Source: an uncultured Bacteroidales bacterium (GTDB taxonomy: Bacteria > Bacteroidota > Bacteroidia > Bacteroidales > Paludibacteraceae). Taken from it: DNA of 64,000 nucleotides. The DNA lies in assembly GCA_902798385.1 (NCBI GenBank), contig CADBWK010000007.1:37781-101780 (forward strand), written 5' to 3'. Shown here in pieces: positions 34,012 through 42,762 of this stretch; the stretch's first letter is position 1; each line of letters starts with the position of its first letter. The translations under genes were made by a program, and so were the position numbers. A model generated the notes under the pieces. It did not search any database. It was not told where the DNA came from and worked only from the letters and a program-made list of their open reading frames with translations.

Positions 34012-35504
34012 AAACTCTTACGCATACGGGCCACGGGGATACCTAACAGGTCGCGGTACTTGGCGATCGTACGCCGTGCGATCGGGTAACCGTGTTGGCC
34101 CATGAACTCTACCAACTGTTCGTCGGTGAGCGGACTGCGTTTGTCTTCGTTATCAATCAACTCCTGGAGCATCTTCTTGATCTCCCGCGTGGAGACCTCG
34201 TCGCCTTCGGCATTGGTCATCGACTCCGAGAAGAAATACTTGAGCGGATAGATGCCAAAGCGCGTCTGGACGTACTTGCTGTTACTTACGCGCGAGATAG
34301 TGGATACATCGAATCCTGTCCGGTCGGCGATGTCCTGCAGCACCATCGGCTTGAGACTCGTCTCTTCGCCGTCCAGGAAGAAATCGTACTGTGCTTTGAG
34401 AATTGCCGTCATCGTTTTCATCAGCGTCTCATTGCGCTGTTGGATGGCGTCAATAAAGGACTGCGCAGCCTCTAACTTCTGCTTAATGAACGCTTTCGCC
34501 TCGCGGCTCTCCTGGTTCTTGGGCATGTTGTTATACTCCTCCAGCATGTCCTTGTAGTCGCGGCTTACATGCAGTTCGGGGATGTCGCCCGTGTTGAGAA
34601 CCACGTATAACTCATCGTCGCGTTCTTCGATCGTGAAGTCGGGGATGATCGTCTCGCGCTGGGTCTCATAGACGTTGCCGGCGAAGGCATTGGCGGGTTT
34701 TTGATTGAGATGCACAATCTCCTGTACCGCCGCCTGGAAATCCTCATCCGTACAAGTCAGGCGCTGTTTGATCTTATCGAAATGATGCTTGGAGAAGGCC
34801 TCAAAATGATCGGACAGAATCGTGTGTGCGAGTTGGACACTCGCGGTCTGCGGCTTACATTCCAGTTGCTTGATCAGGCACTCCTGCAGGTTCGCGCTGG
34901 CGATTCCGGGAGGGTCAAACTGCTTGATCTGCCGTACGATATCCTCCATCTCCGCATCGGTGATGGTGATCTGCTCCTGGAACATCAGATCGTCCACCAG
35001 CTGCTCCGTTGTACGACGCAGATAGCCGTCGTCATCGATATTACCCAAAACCCACTTGGCGACATGTCGCTGCGGCTTGGTCATCTTCGTCAGATAGACC
35101 TGCGCCTTCAGTTCTTCGATCAGACTGCTGCCACCGATGATCGGCACTTCGCGTCGGTCCTCGTCGGCGGGGTTATACTGCTGACGAAGCATGTAACTCG
35201 GGGTCTCGTCATCGGATATATACTGCTCGTAATTGAAGTCTTCGTTCTGCAACGGATCACGCTGACGTCCGTCATCATACCCGTCCTCGGGCATGTAACC
35301 CTCCTCATCGATCGTGGCATCGTCCATTCGCAGATCCTCCGTCTCGTCGCGTCCCTCTTCCAACGCGGGGTTCTCCTGTAACTCCTCGTTGATACGTTGG
35401 TTCAACTCGATAGAAGGCAACTCGAGCATACGAATCACCTGAATCTGGGTGGGCGACAACTTGGTTGTCTGCGTGAGTGTTTGTTGAAGACCTACTTTTT
35501 GCAT
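34008..35504 (-). CDS. rpoN: RNA polymerase sigma-54 factor
   Basis: The 498-residue protein has the region I Gln/Leu-rich N-terminus (LQQTLTQTTKLSPTQIQVIRMLELPSIELNQRI), an acidic region II, the core-binding domain (DPPGIASANLQECLIKQLE), a helix-turn-helix segment (TGFDVSTISRVSNSKYVQT) and a C-terminal RpoN box with YPIARRTIAKYRDLLG. Sigma-54 needs AAA+ activators, none of which is in the window. The gene is embedded in an envelope operon, 10 bp after the DegT gene. Confidence 0.96.
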   Translation of the reverse strand: MQKVGLQQTLTQTTKLSPTQIQVIRMLELPSIELNQRINEELQENPALEEGRDETEDLRMDDATIDEEGYMPEDGYDDGRQRDPLQNEDFNYEQYISDDETPSYMLRQQYNPADEDRREVPIIGGSSLIEELKAQVYLTKMTKPQRHVAKWVLGNIDDDGYLRRTTEQLVDDLMFQEQITITDAEMEDIVRQIKQFDPPGIASANLQECLIKQLECKPQTASVQLAHTILSDHFEAFSKHHFDKIKQRLTCTDEDFQAAVQEIVHLNQKPANAFAGNVYETQRETIIPDFTIEERDDELYVVLNTGDIPELHVSRDYKDMLEEYNNMPKNQESREAKAFIKQKLEAAQSFIDAIQQRNETLMKTMTAILKAQYDFFLDGEETSLKPMVLQDIADRTGFDVSTISRVSNSKYVQTRFGIYPLKYFFSESMTNAEGDEVSTREIKKMLQELIDNEDKRSPLTDEQLVEFMGQHGYPIARRTIAKYRDLLGIPVARMRKSL

Positions 35505-35505
35505 A

Positions 35506-35533
35506 AATTACCAATTACAAATTACCATTTACC
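35506..35533 (-). repeat. Period-7 array at DegT/rpoN junction
   Basis: Plus-strand units are AATTACC, AATTACA, AATTACC and ATTTACC. The array codes for the last residues (NGNL) and stop of the DegT protein and forms the leader just upstream of rpoN. On the coding strand this orientation contains TAA, which supplies the stop. Confidence 0.75.
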
Positions 35534-36651
35534 AATCCGAGCACATTACCCGTAATGTACTCGAGTTGCTCGTCATCCAACTCGGTGTGCATCGGCAGCG
35601 ACAAGACACAACTTGCCAGCTTTTCTGCTACAGGGAAATCGCCGTCTTTATACCGCGGGTCGAGGTATGCTTTCTGCTGATGCAGGGGAACGGGATAATA
35701 AATCATCGCCGGGATGCCGCGCTCTGCCAGCCCCTCACGGAGCTTGTCCCGATCGGCTCCTACCACGCGCAGCGTGTATTGATGGAACACATGGGTCGAG
35801 TGAGGCTCATGACCCGGGATAAGGAGCTTGTCGTTGTTCGCAAACGCCTTGTCGTAATAGGCTGCCGCGCGTTGACGGGCTTCTATATACGCATCCAGAT
35901 GCGGTAACTTGGCATCCAGAATCGCCGCTTGAATACTGTCCAGACGACTGTTCACACCGATCTCATCGTGATGATAGCGGACACGGCAGCCGTGGTTGGA
36001 GATCGCCCGCATGCGATCGGCTAAAGCATCATCGTTGGTGAAGATAGCACCGCCGTCACCGTAGCAGCCGAGGTTCTTCGAGGGGAAGAAAGACGTACAA
36101 CCGATATCGCCCATCGTGCCTGCCTGTTTGGTCTCGCCGTTGGCGAAGGTGTACTTCGCTCCGATGGCCTGGCAGGCATCTTCTACTACGTACAGATGAT
36201 GCGCTTTGGCCAAGTCCATGATGGCTTGCATGTCCGCGCATTGGCCGAACAGATGTACCGGCACGATGGCCTTTGTCTTGGGCGTGATCGCGCGACGGAC
36301 GGACTCAAGGTCGATGTTCATCGTGTTCCAATCTACGTCCACTACCACCGGTGTCAAGCCCAATAAAGCCACCACCTCTGCCGTCGCAATAAAGGTGAAG
36401 GTCGGGGTGATCACCTCATCGCCGGGTTTGAGACCCAGCCCCATCAAGGCAATCTGCAACGCATCCGTGCCGTTGCCTACGGGGATGACATGCTTCGCAC
36501 CCGTATAAGCCTCTAAGTGAGCTTGAAAAGCAGCCACTTTGGGACCTTTGATGAACGCAGCGGAATCGATCACCTCCTGAATGCCGGCATCGATCTCTTG
36601 CTTGATATGTTGGTACTGCGTCTGCAGGTCGACCATTTGAATTTTTCTCAT
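35515..36651 (-). CDS. DegT/DnrJ/EryC1/StrS-family aminotransferase
   Basis: This 378-residue PLP enzyme belongs to the sugar aminotransferase family that makes amino sugars for surface glycans. The PLP lysine lies in FFPSKNLGCYGDGGA. Other family motifs are PVGNGTDALQIAL, VPVHLFGQCADM and EDACQAIGA. The start at 36651 overlaps the ybbR stop by 4 bp (ATGA). A longer frame lies wholly inside ybbR. No other sugar-nucleotide genes are nearby, so the substrate cannot be named. Confidence 0.9.
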   Translation of the reverse strand: MRKIQMVDLQTQYQHIKQEIDAGIQEVIDSAAFIKGPKVAAFQAHLEAYTGAKHVIPVGNGTDALQIALMGLGLKPGDEVITPTFTFIATAEVVALLGLTPVVVDVDWNTMNIDLESVRRAITPKTKAIVPVHLFGQCADMQAIMDLAKAHHLYVVEDACQAIGAKYTFANGETKQAGTMGDIGCTSFFPSKNLGCYGDGGAIFTNDDALADRMRAISNHGCRVRYHHDEIGVNSRLDSIQAAILDAKLPHLDAYIEARQRAAAYYDKAFANNDKLLIPGHEPHSTHVFHQYTLRVVGADRDKLREGLAERGIPAMIYYPVPLHQQKAYLDPRYKDGDFPVAEKLASCVLSLPMHTELDDEQLEYITGNVLGLVNGNL

Positions 36652-37562
36652 TGCTCCAAAATAAATTCTACCACACCCGGGTACGCCCACGCGGCGGTGA
36701 TGTAGGGGTTCGTGTAATGAATATCGACGTCTAATTTATCTGTTCGCTCGGGAGAGTAGGTGCAATAGGCATGAATGTCCTCCGCCTGTATCTGCGCGAA
36801 ATGACTGATCCCGACGCGGACGCTGACCTCTACTTCCTTGGGGAAGAGGCGTATATGATAGCCCTCCGGCACACCCTTCACGCGCAAGGGTACGGTGAAT
36901 TTCTTCTCCGTGAAGCGCTCGGCGATCAGGCGTATGTCCACACTGTCGGTCTCCAGACGCGTGTTACGCGGAGCCGCCAGCGCTGCGCGGATATCGACCG
37001 TGTCGCTGATGTCGCTCAAGCTCAAGCGCTCGGTATAGACCGTGTCGATGGCATTGAGTGCTCGGTCTTCGCCGTATATCTTGATACGCGTACGACTGAG
37101 CGTCGGACCTTGGATGATCTGATATTCCGCCGCAGGGTTCACCTCGCCGTCGAAAGCCAGCGTCACGCTGCGCTCTTTCTCCGTGAAATAGGAGCATGTG
37201 ATCTCTTCCGGCTTGGTGTTAATGAGTTTACTCGTTCCCTGCAGGATGTCGCTGATGCTACGTCGTAGCGCATCAGACGGCACCTGAATCGTTCCTTTCT
37301 CCCCGTGGATGTACGAATGCAGGTCGATCGTCAGACGCAAAGGGTTCTTATGGTACCTGTTCAGTCGCGCGCCGGCATCCCGTACCTCGATCATCACCGT
37401 GTCCGGCAGACCGGGTTCGTTCAGACCGATCGCACCCGGCTTACCGGTGTACTGAATCAGTACCGGTACATGCGTGTTGCGCACCGACTGCAAGGCATGG
37501 ATGTACCATACGATCGCAGCCAGCACCACGAACAGCAGGAATGTCAGAACGTCCTTTTTCAC
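36648..37562 (-). CDS. YbbR/CdaR-like domain protein
   Basis: The 304-residue protein has one N-terminal membrane helix (DVLTFLLFVVLAAIVWYI) and a long all-beta periplasmic region with YbbR-like repeats (PDTVMIEVRDAG; FTVPLRVKGVPEGYHI). In Firmicutes the homologous protein CdaR regulates a diadenylate cyclase. No cyclase gene is seen here. The start is GTG at 37562, 3 bp after yajC, and I see no ATG alternative that keeps the membrane helix. Confidence 0.82.
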   Translation of the reverse strand: MKKDVLTFLLFVVLAAIVWYIHALQSVRNTHVPVLIQYTGKPGAIGLNEPGLPDTVMIEVRDAGARLNRYHKNPLRLTIDLHSYIHGEKGTIQVPSDALRRSISDILQGTSKLINTKPEEITCSYFTEKERSVTLAFDGEVNPAAEYQIIQGPTLSRTRIKIYGEDRALNAIDTVYTERLSLSDISDTVDIRAALAAPRNTRLETDSVDIRLIAERFTEKKFTVPLRVKGVPEGYHIRLFPKEVEVSVRVGISHFAQIQAEDIHAYCTYSPERTDKLDVDIHYTNPYITAAWAYPGVVEFILEQ

Positions 37563-37565
37563 CTA

Positions 37566-37895
37566 TTATTTCTTCTCTGCTTGTTGAGCTGCGTCTGAAG
37601 CGTCAGCGAATACGCTGTCTTTGCTTACTTTGATGGTGACGTCCTTGGCGATCGTGATGATGAAAGTGGTGTCCTGAACCTCCTTGATCTCACCGTAGAT
37701 ACCACCGGCAGTAACGACCTTATCGCCTTTCTTCATCGCCTCACGTTGTGCCTGAAGCTCTTTCTGCTTCTTGGTCTGCGGACGAATCATAAAGAAATAG
37801 AAAACTACGAAGATCAGGATCATCATGATCCAAAAACTCCACTGGCTACCTTGTTGTGCAGCGCCTTCTGCCTGCAATAAAATAAGATTGAGCAT
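37566..37895 (-). CDS. yajC: Preprotein translocase subunit YajC
   Basis: This 109-residue protein has a single membrane helix (WIMMILIFVVFYFFMIRP), the following QTKKQKELQAQREAMKKGDKVVTAGGIYGEI motif and a short beta domain, all standard for YajC, an accessory part of SecDF-YajC. It lies between nusB (8 bp) and ybbR (3 bp). Confidence 0.95.
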   Translation of the reverse strand: MLNLILLQAEGAAQQGSQWSFWIMMILIFVVFYFFMIRPQTKKQKELQAQREAMKKGDKVVTAGGIYGEIKEVQDTTFIITIAKDVTIKVSKDSVFADASDAAQQAEKK

Positions 37896-37903
37896 AATTA
37901 TTA

Positions 37904-38857
37904 TTATTTTAATGTTAACGCTTTAACGAACTCTCCGCTGTTCTTGAGTTGGCGGAGTATTTCGGATAAGATTCCGTTGATGAACATGTAGTTCTTGTCG
38001 CCCGAGTAGGTCTTTGCCAACTCGATATATTCGTTCATGGAAACGGTTAGGGCAATGTCCTCAAACTCGAGTATCTCCGCGAGTGCGGTCTCTAAGATAA
38101 TACGGTCCATATACGCGATACGGTCGGCGTCCCAGCCCTTGAGATGCTCGTTGATCAACTTCTCGAACTGCTCATGTCCTTCGATGGATTTCTCCAGCAG
38201 CGTTGTGGCAAATCGCAGTTCATCTTCGTTGTCAAACATCTCCAGCAGCGGCATGTCCGGATCGCTGTCCTCTTGGAAACGCTTCACGGTCTTGATCACA
38301 TAACTGAGCACGATGTCTGCATCGATGGTCCAATTCGCCTTGTCCAGCGCCACCTCCATCTCCTCGAGCGCATCTTCCAAGGCCACGCTGTTAGCCAGCA
38401 GATTCTGGTAGATCAGGCGCCAGATGCGTTTGTCATCCTCGTAGGTGCAGGTCTCTGCCTCCATGTACTGGCGATAGAAATCACTCTCCGTCAGGCGTTT
38501 ATACGTATCGAACACGGCCGTCATGCCGCTGTCCCAACTCAAATGCTGCTCCTCTACGCGACGACGCAGGGCACGGTTGTCAAACAACTGCTGCGCAAAG
38601 CGGTTCTGCGTGAAGCGGCGGTTAGGCGTCCAATTGGAGTGCGTGGCCTTTGCCCGACCGATCTGCTCCTCCAACTGCTGCTGCGCGTACGCCGTCAGTA
38701 CGTTTGCAAAATCCAACAACGCAAAATATAAATCATACGTGTCGGCAAAACTTTTTATTAATTCCTTCCGCGCAGTAGTCGGCGTTTTGTCCCCGTCCTT
38801 GTAATAAGCGAACAGCGCCTGAACTACGCGTGTTCGAACCATCGTTCTGTTAATCAT
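37904..38857 (-). CDS. nusB: Transcription antitermination factor NusB, long form
   Basis: The C-terminal half (about residues 185-310; LINEHLKGWDADRIAYMDRIILETALAEIL, SMNEYIELAKTYSGDKNYMFINGILSEI) is the helical NusB domain, which joins the rRNA antitermination complex. The N-terminus (MVRTRVVQALFAYYKDG) repeats the opening helix, as in the roughly 310-residue Bacteroidetes NusB proteins. I chose the ATG at 38857. The ATG at 38842 is also possible. A longer frame would include the predicted promoter. It is the first gene of a 12-gene operon. Confidence 0.88.
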   Translation of the reverse strand: MINRTMVRTRVVQALFAYYKDGDKTPTTARKELIKSFADTYDLYFALLDFANVLTAYAQQQLEEQIGRAKATHSNWTPNRRFTQNRFAQQLFDNRALRRRVEEQHLSWDSGMTAVFDTYKRLTESDFYRQYMEAETCTYEDDKRIWRLIYQNLLANSVALEDALEEMEVALDKANWTIDADIVLSYVIKTVKRFQEDSDPDMPLLEMFDNEDELRFATTLLEKSIEGHEQFEKLINEHLKGWDADRIAYMDRIILETALAEILEFEDIALTVSMNEYIELAKTYSGDKNYMFINGILSEILRQLKNSGEFVKALTLK

Positions 38858-38917
38858 ATATCTATAAAATAATGTTCGCACATATACGCGCACATCGCGC
38901 GCAAACCAAAAATCGCG

Positions 38918-38948
38918 CAAAGATACAAAAAAATTTGCATATGTGCAA
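38918..38948 (-). promoter_or_regulatory. Promoter of the 12-gene nusB operon
   Basis: Minus strand: TTG at 38948-38946, 20 bp, TATCTTTG at 38925-38918. The -33 box is one end of the palindrome TTGCATATGTGCAA (38935-38948), which also serves the divergent promoter. Confidence 0.8.
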
Positions 38949-38965
38949 GAAAATGTGTAACTTTG
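38934..38965 (+). promoter_or_regulatory. Promoter of DUF3276 gene
   Basis: TTTG at 38934-38937, 20 bp spacer, TAACTTTG at 38958-38965. It shares its -33 palindrome with the nusB promoter on the other strand. Confidence 0.8.
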
Positions 38966-38993
38966 CAGCGAATTTTTAAAATTTAGTGGACAA

Positions 38994-39368
38994 ATGGAGA
39001 AGAATTTTGATGAGAAACGGGATCAAGAGATCGTTTACAGCCGTTCCGTGAAAGCCGGAAAACGTATCTATTACCTGGATGTACGGAAGGCGCGTAACAA
39101 CGATTTGTATCTCTCGATCACGGAGAGTAAGCGTCGTCAGAGCGAAGAAGGAGAGGCTCCTTCGTTCGAGAAACACAAAGTATTCCTCTACAAGGAGGAC
39201 TTTGCTCACTTTACAGAAGGACTTCAGGATGTCATCTCGTTCGTGCAGAACCAGTTAGGCACGATTGAAGAGCGTCAGGAGTGGACTCCCGAGGCTGCAG
39301 AGAAACAAGAGGCAGTTGCTGAAGAAGAGCCTAAGAAAAAAGGCTTGTTAGGATTTCTTCGGAAATAA
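38994..39368 (+). CDS. PUR-domain nucleic-acid-binding protein (DUF3276)
   Basis: The 124-residue protein has an N-terminal PUR-alpha-like domain (EIVYSRSVKAGKRIYYLDVRKARNNDLYLSITESK; FLYKEDFAHFTEGLQ), which binds single-stranded nucleic acid in related proteins, then an acidic tail ending PKKKGLLGFLRK. Its last 38 bp overlap the 3' end of coaBC on the other strand. Function in vivo is not known. Confidence 0.88.
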   Translation: MEKNFDEKRDQEIVYSRSVKAGKRIYYLDVRKARNNDLYLSITESKRRQSEEGEAPSFEKHKVFLYKEDFAHFTEGLQDVISFVQNQLGTIEERQEWTPEAAEKQEAVAEEEPKKKGLLGFLRK

Positions 39369-40539
39369 GCGCTTTGGATTGAAGGGGTAGGGCGGTAACC
39401 GTACCGTCGGCTTGCAGGATAGTAACAATGTTAGTATCCGCGCCGAAGCCTGCGCCCTTGTCGCGAAGCGAATTGAGCACGATAGCATCGAGATTTTTGC
39501 GTTCCATCTTATGGAGCGCATTTTCTTTTTCATGCTCCGTCTCCAAGGCAAAACCCACTAAGGTCTGGTTGTTCCGTTTGCTCTCGCCCAACGCGCGGGC
39601 GATGTCCGGCGTGGTCGTCAGATGCAGGTCTAAACCGGTCTGACCGGGGGCTTTCTTGATCTTGTTCTCTGCGGTTGTCTCCGGCGCAAAGTCCGCCACA
39701 GCGGCGCAGAGGATAGCGATGTCTTGTTGTGGCCAAGCTTGGATGCAGGCTTCGTACATGGCCTGCGCACACAGCGCATCGACGCGTTGGATCTTACCCA
39801 GCGGATTATAAAGAGGGGCGGTGACACTACCGCAGACAAGTGTCACATCGGCGCCTCTGCGGGCACAAGAATGCGCCAAGGCGATTCCCATCTTGCCTGT
39901 CGAATAATTGCTGATGAAGCGTACAGGGTCGATCTGCTCTTGTGTACCGCCGGCGGTGATCAGCACCCGCTTACCCGCCATCGTTTTCGGCGTCAGCGCG
40001 TACTCCAAGGCCTCTTGCAGTTCTTCGATCTGAGGCATACGACCCTTGCCGACCACGCCGCAAGCTAACATACCTTCGGCGGGTTCGACTACCGTCACGT
40101 TCTTCCAACCACGGATGGTCTCGATGGCTTGCTGCGTTGCCGGACTCTCCCACATCTTGTCGTTCATCGCCGGCGCTACTACGATAGGCTTGCGCGCCGT
40201 GCACGAACAGATCGTGGTCGTCAGTGCATCATCGGCGATACCCGCAGCCATCTTAGCGAGCACGTTGGCTGTAGCCGGCGCTACGATCATCGCGTCGCAC
40301 CATTCCGGCAACGATATATGTTCGGTCGAGTGCTCGTTGATAGCGGCGAACACATCTGAATACACCCTACATCCCGAAACGGTCTGTAGGGTGAGCTCGG
40401 TAACGAACTGCAGGGCATTTTGGGTCGTCGCAACCCGTACTTCCGCACCCGCTTTGACGAGTGAACGGATTAGTTCCGGGATCTTGTACGCCGCTATCCC
40501 GCCGCTGATACCCACTAAGATGTGTTTGCCTTGAAGCAT
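39331..40539 (-). CDS. coaBC: Bifunctional PPC decarboxylase/PPC synthetase CoaBC
   Basis: The enzyme joins cysteine to phosphopantothenate and decarboxylates the product, two steps of CoA synthesis. The 402-residue protein has the flavin domain CoaC (GISGGIAAYK; VAPATANVLAKMA; VVAPAMNDKMWE, with active-site His in TEHISL) and the CoaB domain (TAGGTQEQIDPVRFISNYSTGKMG; AAVADF; KIKK). It overlaps the rpoZ-like stop by one base. Its 3' end converges on DUF3276 with a 38 bp overlap. Confidence 0.96.
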   Translation of the reverse strand: MLQGKHILVGISGGIAAYKIPELIRSLVKAGAEVRVATTQNALQFVTELTLQTVSGCRVYSDVFAAINEHSTEHISLPEWCDAMIVAPATANVLAKMAAGIADDALTTTICSCTARKPIVVAPAMNDKMWESPATQQAIETIRGWKNVTVVEPAEGMLACGVVGKGRMPQIEELQEALEYALTPKTMAGKRVLITAGGTQEQIDPVRFISNYSTGKMGIALAHSCARRGADVTLVCGSVTAPLYNPLGKIQRVDALCAQAMYEACIQAWPQQDIAILCAAVADFAPETTAENKIKKAPGQTGLDLHLTTTPDIARALGESKRNNQTLVGFALETEHEKENALHKMERKNLDAIVLNSLRDKGAGFGADTNIVTILQADGTVTALPLQSKALISEEILTSLFS

Positions 40540-40871
40540 TATTTAAGTGCTTCGTCGCGGTTACCGGTACGGTAAACCAGTTCGCCGTCAATGAACTCCT
40601 GTGTCGCCATCAGCGTCGGCTTCGGCAGACGCTCGTACTGGCGGCTGATCTCAATCTGCTCGCGGTTCTCGAAAGTCTCCTCGAGGTTGTCCTGCGGGAT
40701 AGAGAAATCCTGCAGTTTGGCGTCTAACTCGCGCTTGATACCCATACTGATCTGGTTAGCGCGTTTAGCGATGATAGCTACGGTCTCATACACGTTACCT
40801 ACCGGCTCGGTGAGCTGGTTAACGTCACGGGTTACCGTGTTCTTAGGTGCTTTAGAATTCTTGTAATCCAT
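40539..40871 (-). CDS. rpoZ: RNA polymerase omega/Rpb6-like subunit
   Basis: This 110-residue protein matches the Bacteroidetes omega family (VGNVYETVAIIAKRANQISMGIKREL, the helical RpoZ/Rpb6 core). Omega helps assemble RNA polymerase. It lies between bamD (3 bp) and coaBC (1 bp overlap), a common order in this group. Confidence 0.88.
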   Translation of the reverse strand: MDYKNSKAPKNTVTRDVNQLTEPVGNVYETVAIIAKRANQISMGIKRELDAKLQDFSIPQDNLEETFENREQIEISRQYERLPKPTLMATQEFIDGELVYRTGNRDEALK

Positions 40872-40874
40872 ATA

Positions 40875-41681
40875 TCAATCTTTTATAATTTTCTTTATCT
40901 GGTTCATCATGCGTTCCGCCTCTTTGCGGTGCTTGGAGGTGGGGTATTCGGTGATGAAATTATAGTATTCGTCTTGGGCGTCGCGGGCGCGCTCGAGCTT
41001 CTTGTCCTCGAATGAGTTCAGCATCTGCTGGTACTTGGACTGAAAAATAAGCCAACTGAAATCCTCCTGATGCTTATTGCTCGGATAGTTCTTAAGCGCA
41101 TTCTTCGCCACGATCTCGCAGCTCAGGTAGTTATTGCCCAGATACGTACCGAGGTTATAGTATAACTGCGCACTTTTCAGCTCCTTATACGCCAACTTGT
41201 CGTACATCTCGCTCATCTCTTTGTACGCCTGCTCGGCATACGGACTCTCGGGGTACAACTCAACGAATTTCGTGAAGGCCTCAATCGCGTTGCGGGTGAT
41301 CTCCTGATCGAGCCGCGCATCCGGCGAATCGAGGTACTGACAGTGTCCTACCTGGAAATAGGCCTCGGCGGCGTACTTGCCTTTGGGGTAATTGCGTACG
41401 TAAGCCTGATAGTAACTGGAGGCGGACTCGTAGTTTTTCTGGCCCATATAACTGCGCGCCAGATAAGCCAAGACGTCCTCCGAGCGCTCCGTGCCCTTGT
41501 AGTAATTGCTTACGTCGTCCAACAGGGTCTGCGCTTTGACGTACTGTTTGTCATTGAAATAACGCAAAGCCGCCTGGTATTTCTCCTCCGGATCACGCGA
41601 TTTCAACAAACGCTGGTAGTCTCCACAACTCGTGAAGAACAGCATCGTCAACAATACTATGAATAATCCTTTTGTACGCAT
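40875..41681 (-). CDS. bamD: Outer-membrane assembly lipoprotein BamD
   Basis: BamD is the essential lipoprotein partner of BamA in inserting outer-membrane proteins. The 268-residue product has a lipoprotein signal ending FFTSC and then a row of TPR repeats (AALRYFNDKQYVKAQTLLDD; YLARSYMGQKNYESASSYYQAYVRNYPKGKYAAEAYF). I chose the ATG at 41681, because the longer frame runs through the predicted promoter at 41700-41730. Confidence 0.94.
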   Translation of the reverse strand: MRTKGLFIVLLTMLFFTSCGDYQRLLKSRDPEEKYQAALRYFNDKQYVKAQTLLDDVSNYYKGTERSEDVLAYLARSYMGQKNYESASSYYQAYVRNYPKGKYAAEAYFQVGHCQYLDSPDARLDQEITRNAIEAFTKFVELYPESPYAEQAYKEMSEMYDKLAYKELKSAQLYYNLGTYLGNNYLSCEIVAKNALKNYPSNKHQEDFSWLIFQSKYQQMLNSFEDKKLERARDAQDEYYNFITEYPTSKHRKEAERMMNQIKKIIKD

Positions 41682-41699
41682 TGTAATCAAAAAAGCCTG

Positions 41700-41730
41700 C
41701 AAAGTTACAACAATTTTTGCATATATGCAA
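41700..41730 (-). promoter_or_regulatory. Promoter of bamD-rpoZ-coaBC operon
   Basis: Minus strand: TTG at 41730-41728, 20 bp, TAACTTTG at 41707-41700. The full palindrome TTGCATATATGCAA occupies 41717-41730. Confidence 0.8.
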
Positions 41731-41739
41731 GTCTTTTCT

Positions 41740-42762
41740 TTATTTTGCAATCATTTCCTCCCATTTTGGGGATGTAACGGTCTCTAAACTGTCATTTTTT
41801 GCCACGATCAAGTAGCATGCGGCGTCGCCGGCGTGTTCGATCATTCGGAGCGCTTCGGTCTCGCCGAGTACCATACAGGCGGTCGCTAACGCATCGGCGC
41901 GCATACAAGTCGAACTGACCACCGTCGCGCTGAGCACCGAGTGCTGTACCGGCCAACCCGTACGAGGATCGATGGTGTGACTCCGACGCTCGTCTCCGTC
42001 GTAATAATAATTACGATAGTTACCGCTGGTCGCCATACAGATGTCCGTCACGGCGAGGATGTCTTGCAACTCGTCTTGCGCCCCCTCGTTGTTGAGGTTC
42101 GGCTTGGTGATGCCTACGTGCCAAGGCTCGCCTTTGGCGTTCAGACCATGTGCCACCACTTCACCGCCTATATCGACGAGGTAGTTCTCGCATCCGTTGG
42201 CGCGTAAGACCTCAGCGATCATGTCGCAGGCCTGACCTTTTGCCACCGCCCCGCCGTCTATCTGTACACGCGGGTCGGATTTATACACGTGATGATCAAT
42301 CAACTCGACTTTGTCGAAGCCTACGAACGCACGCAGCGAGTCGATCGTCAGAGGGCTGATCGCAGCAAACTGCTCACTCTTTCGACCAAAGCCAAATGCT
42401 TTCACCAGCGGTGCCACCGTGATATCAAACGCACCGTCGCTGAGCGTATAGACCTTGGAGGCCTCTGCCCACATGGCTTCGAAAGCCGCGTCGGTCATCG
42501 TGTCGCGGTTGGCGTTGATCGCACTCAGGATCGAGTTCGGGTTGAACATACTGAGGCTGCTGTCAAAGGCCTTCAAGGCCGCCTGTATGCTGTCTTGCAA
42601 GTCGGCTTTTGCTTCGTAGCGGATGTTATAATACGTGCCAAAGACCTTGCCTTCGTTGTGGAAGTACTTAGCCTTGGGTTCGTCCTCCCAACCCCAGATC
42701 AGCAACGCCGCCAAACCGATGCCTAACAGCGCACTGATGATATGTTGTTTCTTGACGCGCAT
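41740..42762 (-). CDS. apbE: FAD:protein FMN transferase ApbE
   Basis: ApbE attaches FMN covalently to threonines of flavoproteins such as NqrB/NqrC and RnfG. The 340-residue protein has an N-terminal membrane or signal segment, GKVFGTYYNIRYEA, DITVAPLVKAFGFG, IDGGAVAKGQACD, and SHTIDPRTGWPVQ with the metal-binding C-terminal region. The ATG at 42762 overlaps the preceding stop (TAATG). No Nqr or Rnf genes are in the window. Confidence 0.94.
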   Translation of the reverse strand: MRVKKQHIISALLGIGLAALLIWGWEDEPKAKYFHNEGKVFGTYYNIRYEAKADLQDSIQAALKAFDSSLSMFNPNSILSAINANRDTMTDAAFEAMWAEASKVYTLSDGAFDITVAPLVKAFGFGRKSEQFAAISPLTIDSLRAFVGFDKVELIDHHVYKSDPRVQIDGGAVAKGQACDMIAEVLRANGCENYLVDIGGEVVAHGLNAKGEPWHVGITKPNLNNEGAQDELQDILAVTDICMATSGNYRNYYYDGDERRSHTIDPRTGWPVQHSVLSATVVSSTCMRADALATACMVLGETEALRMIEHAGDAACYLIVAKNDSLETVTSPKWEEMIAK

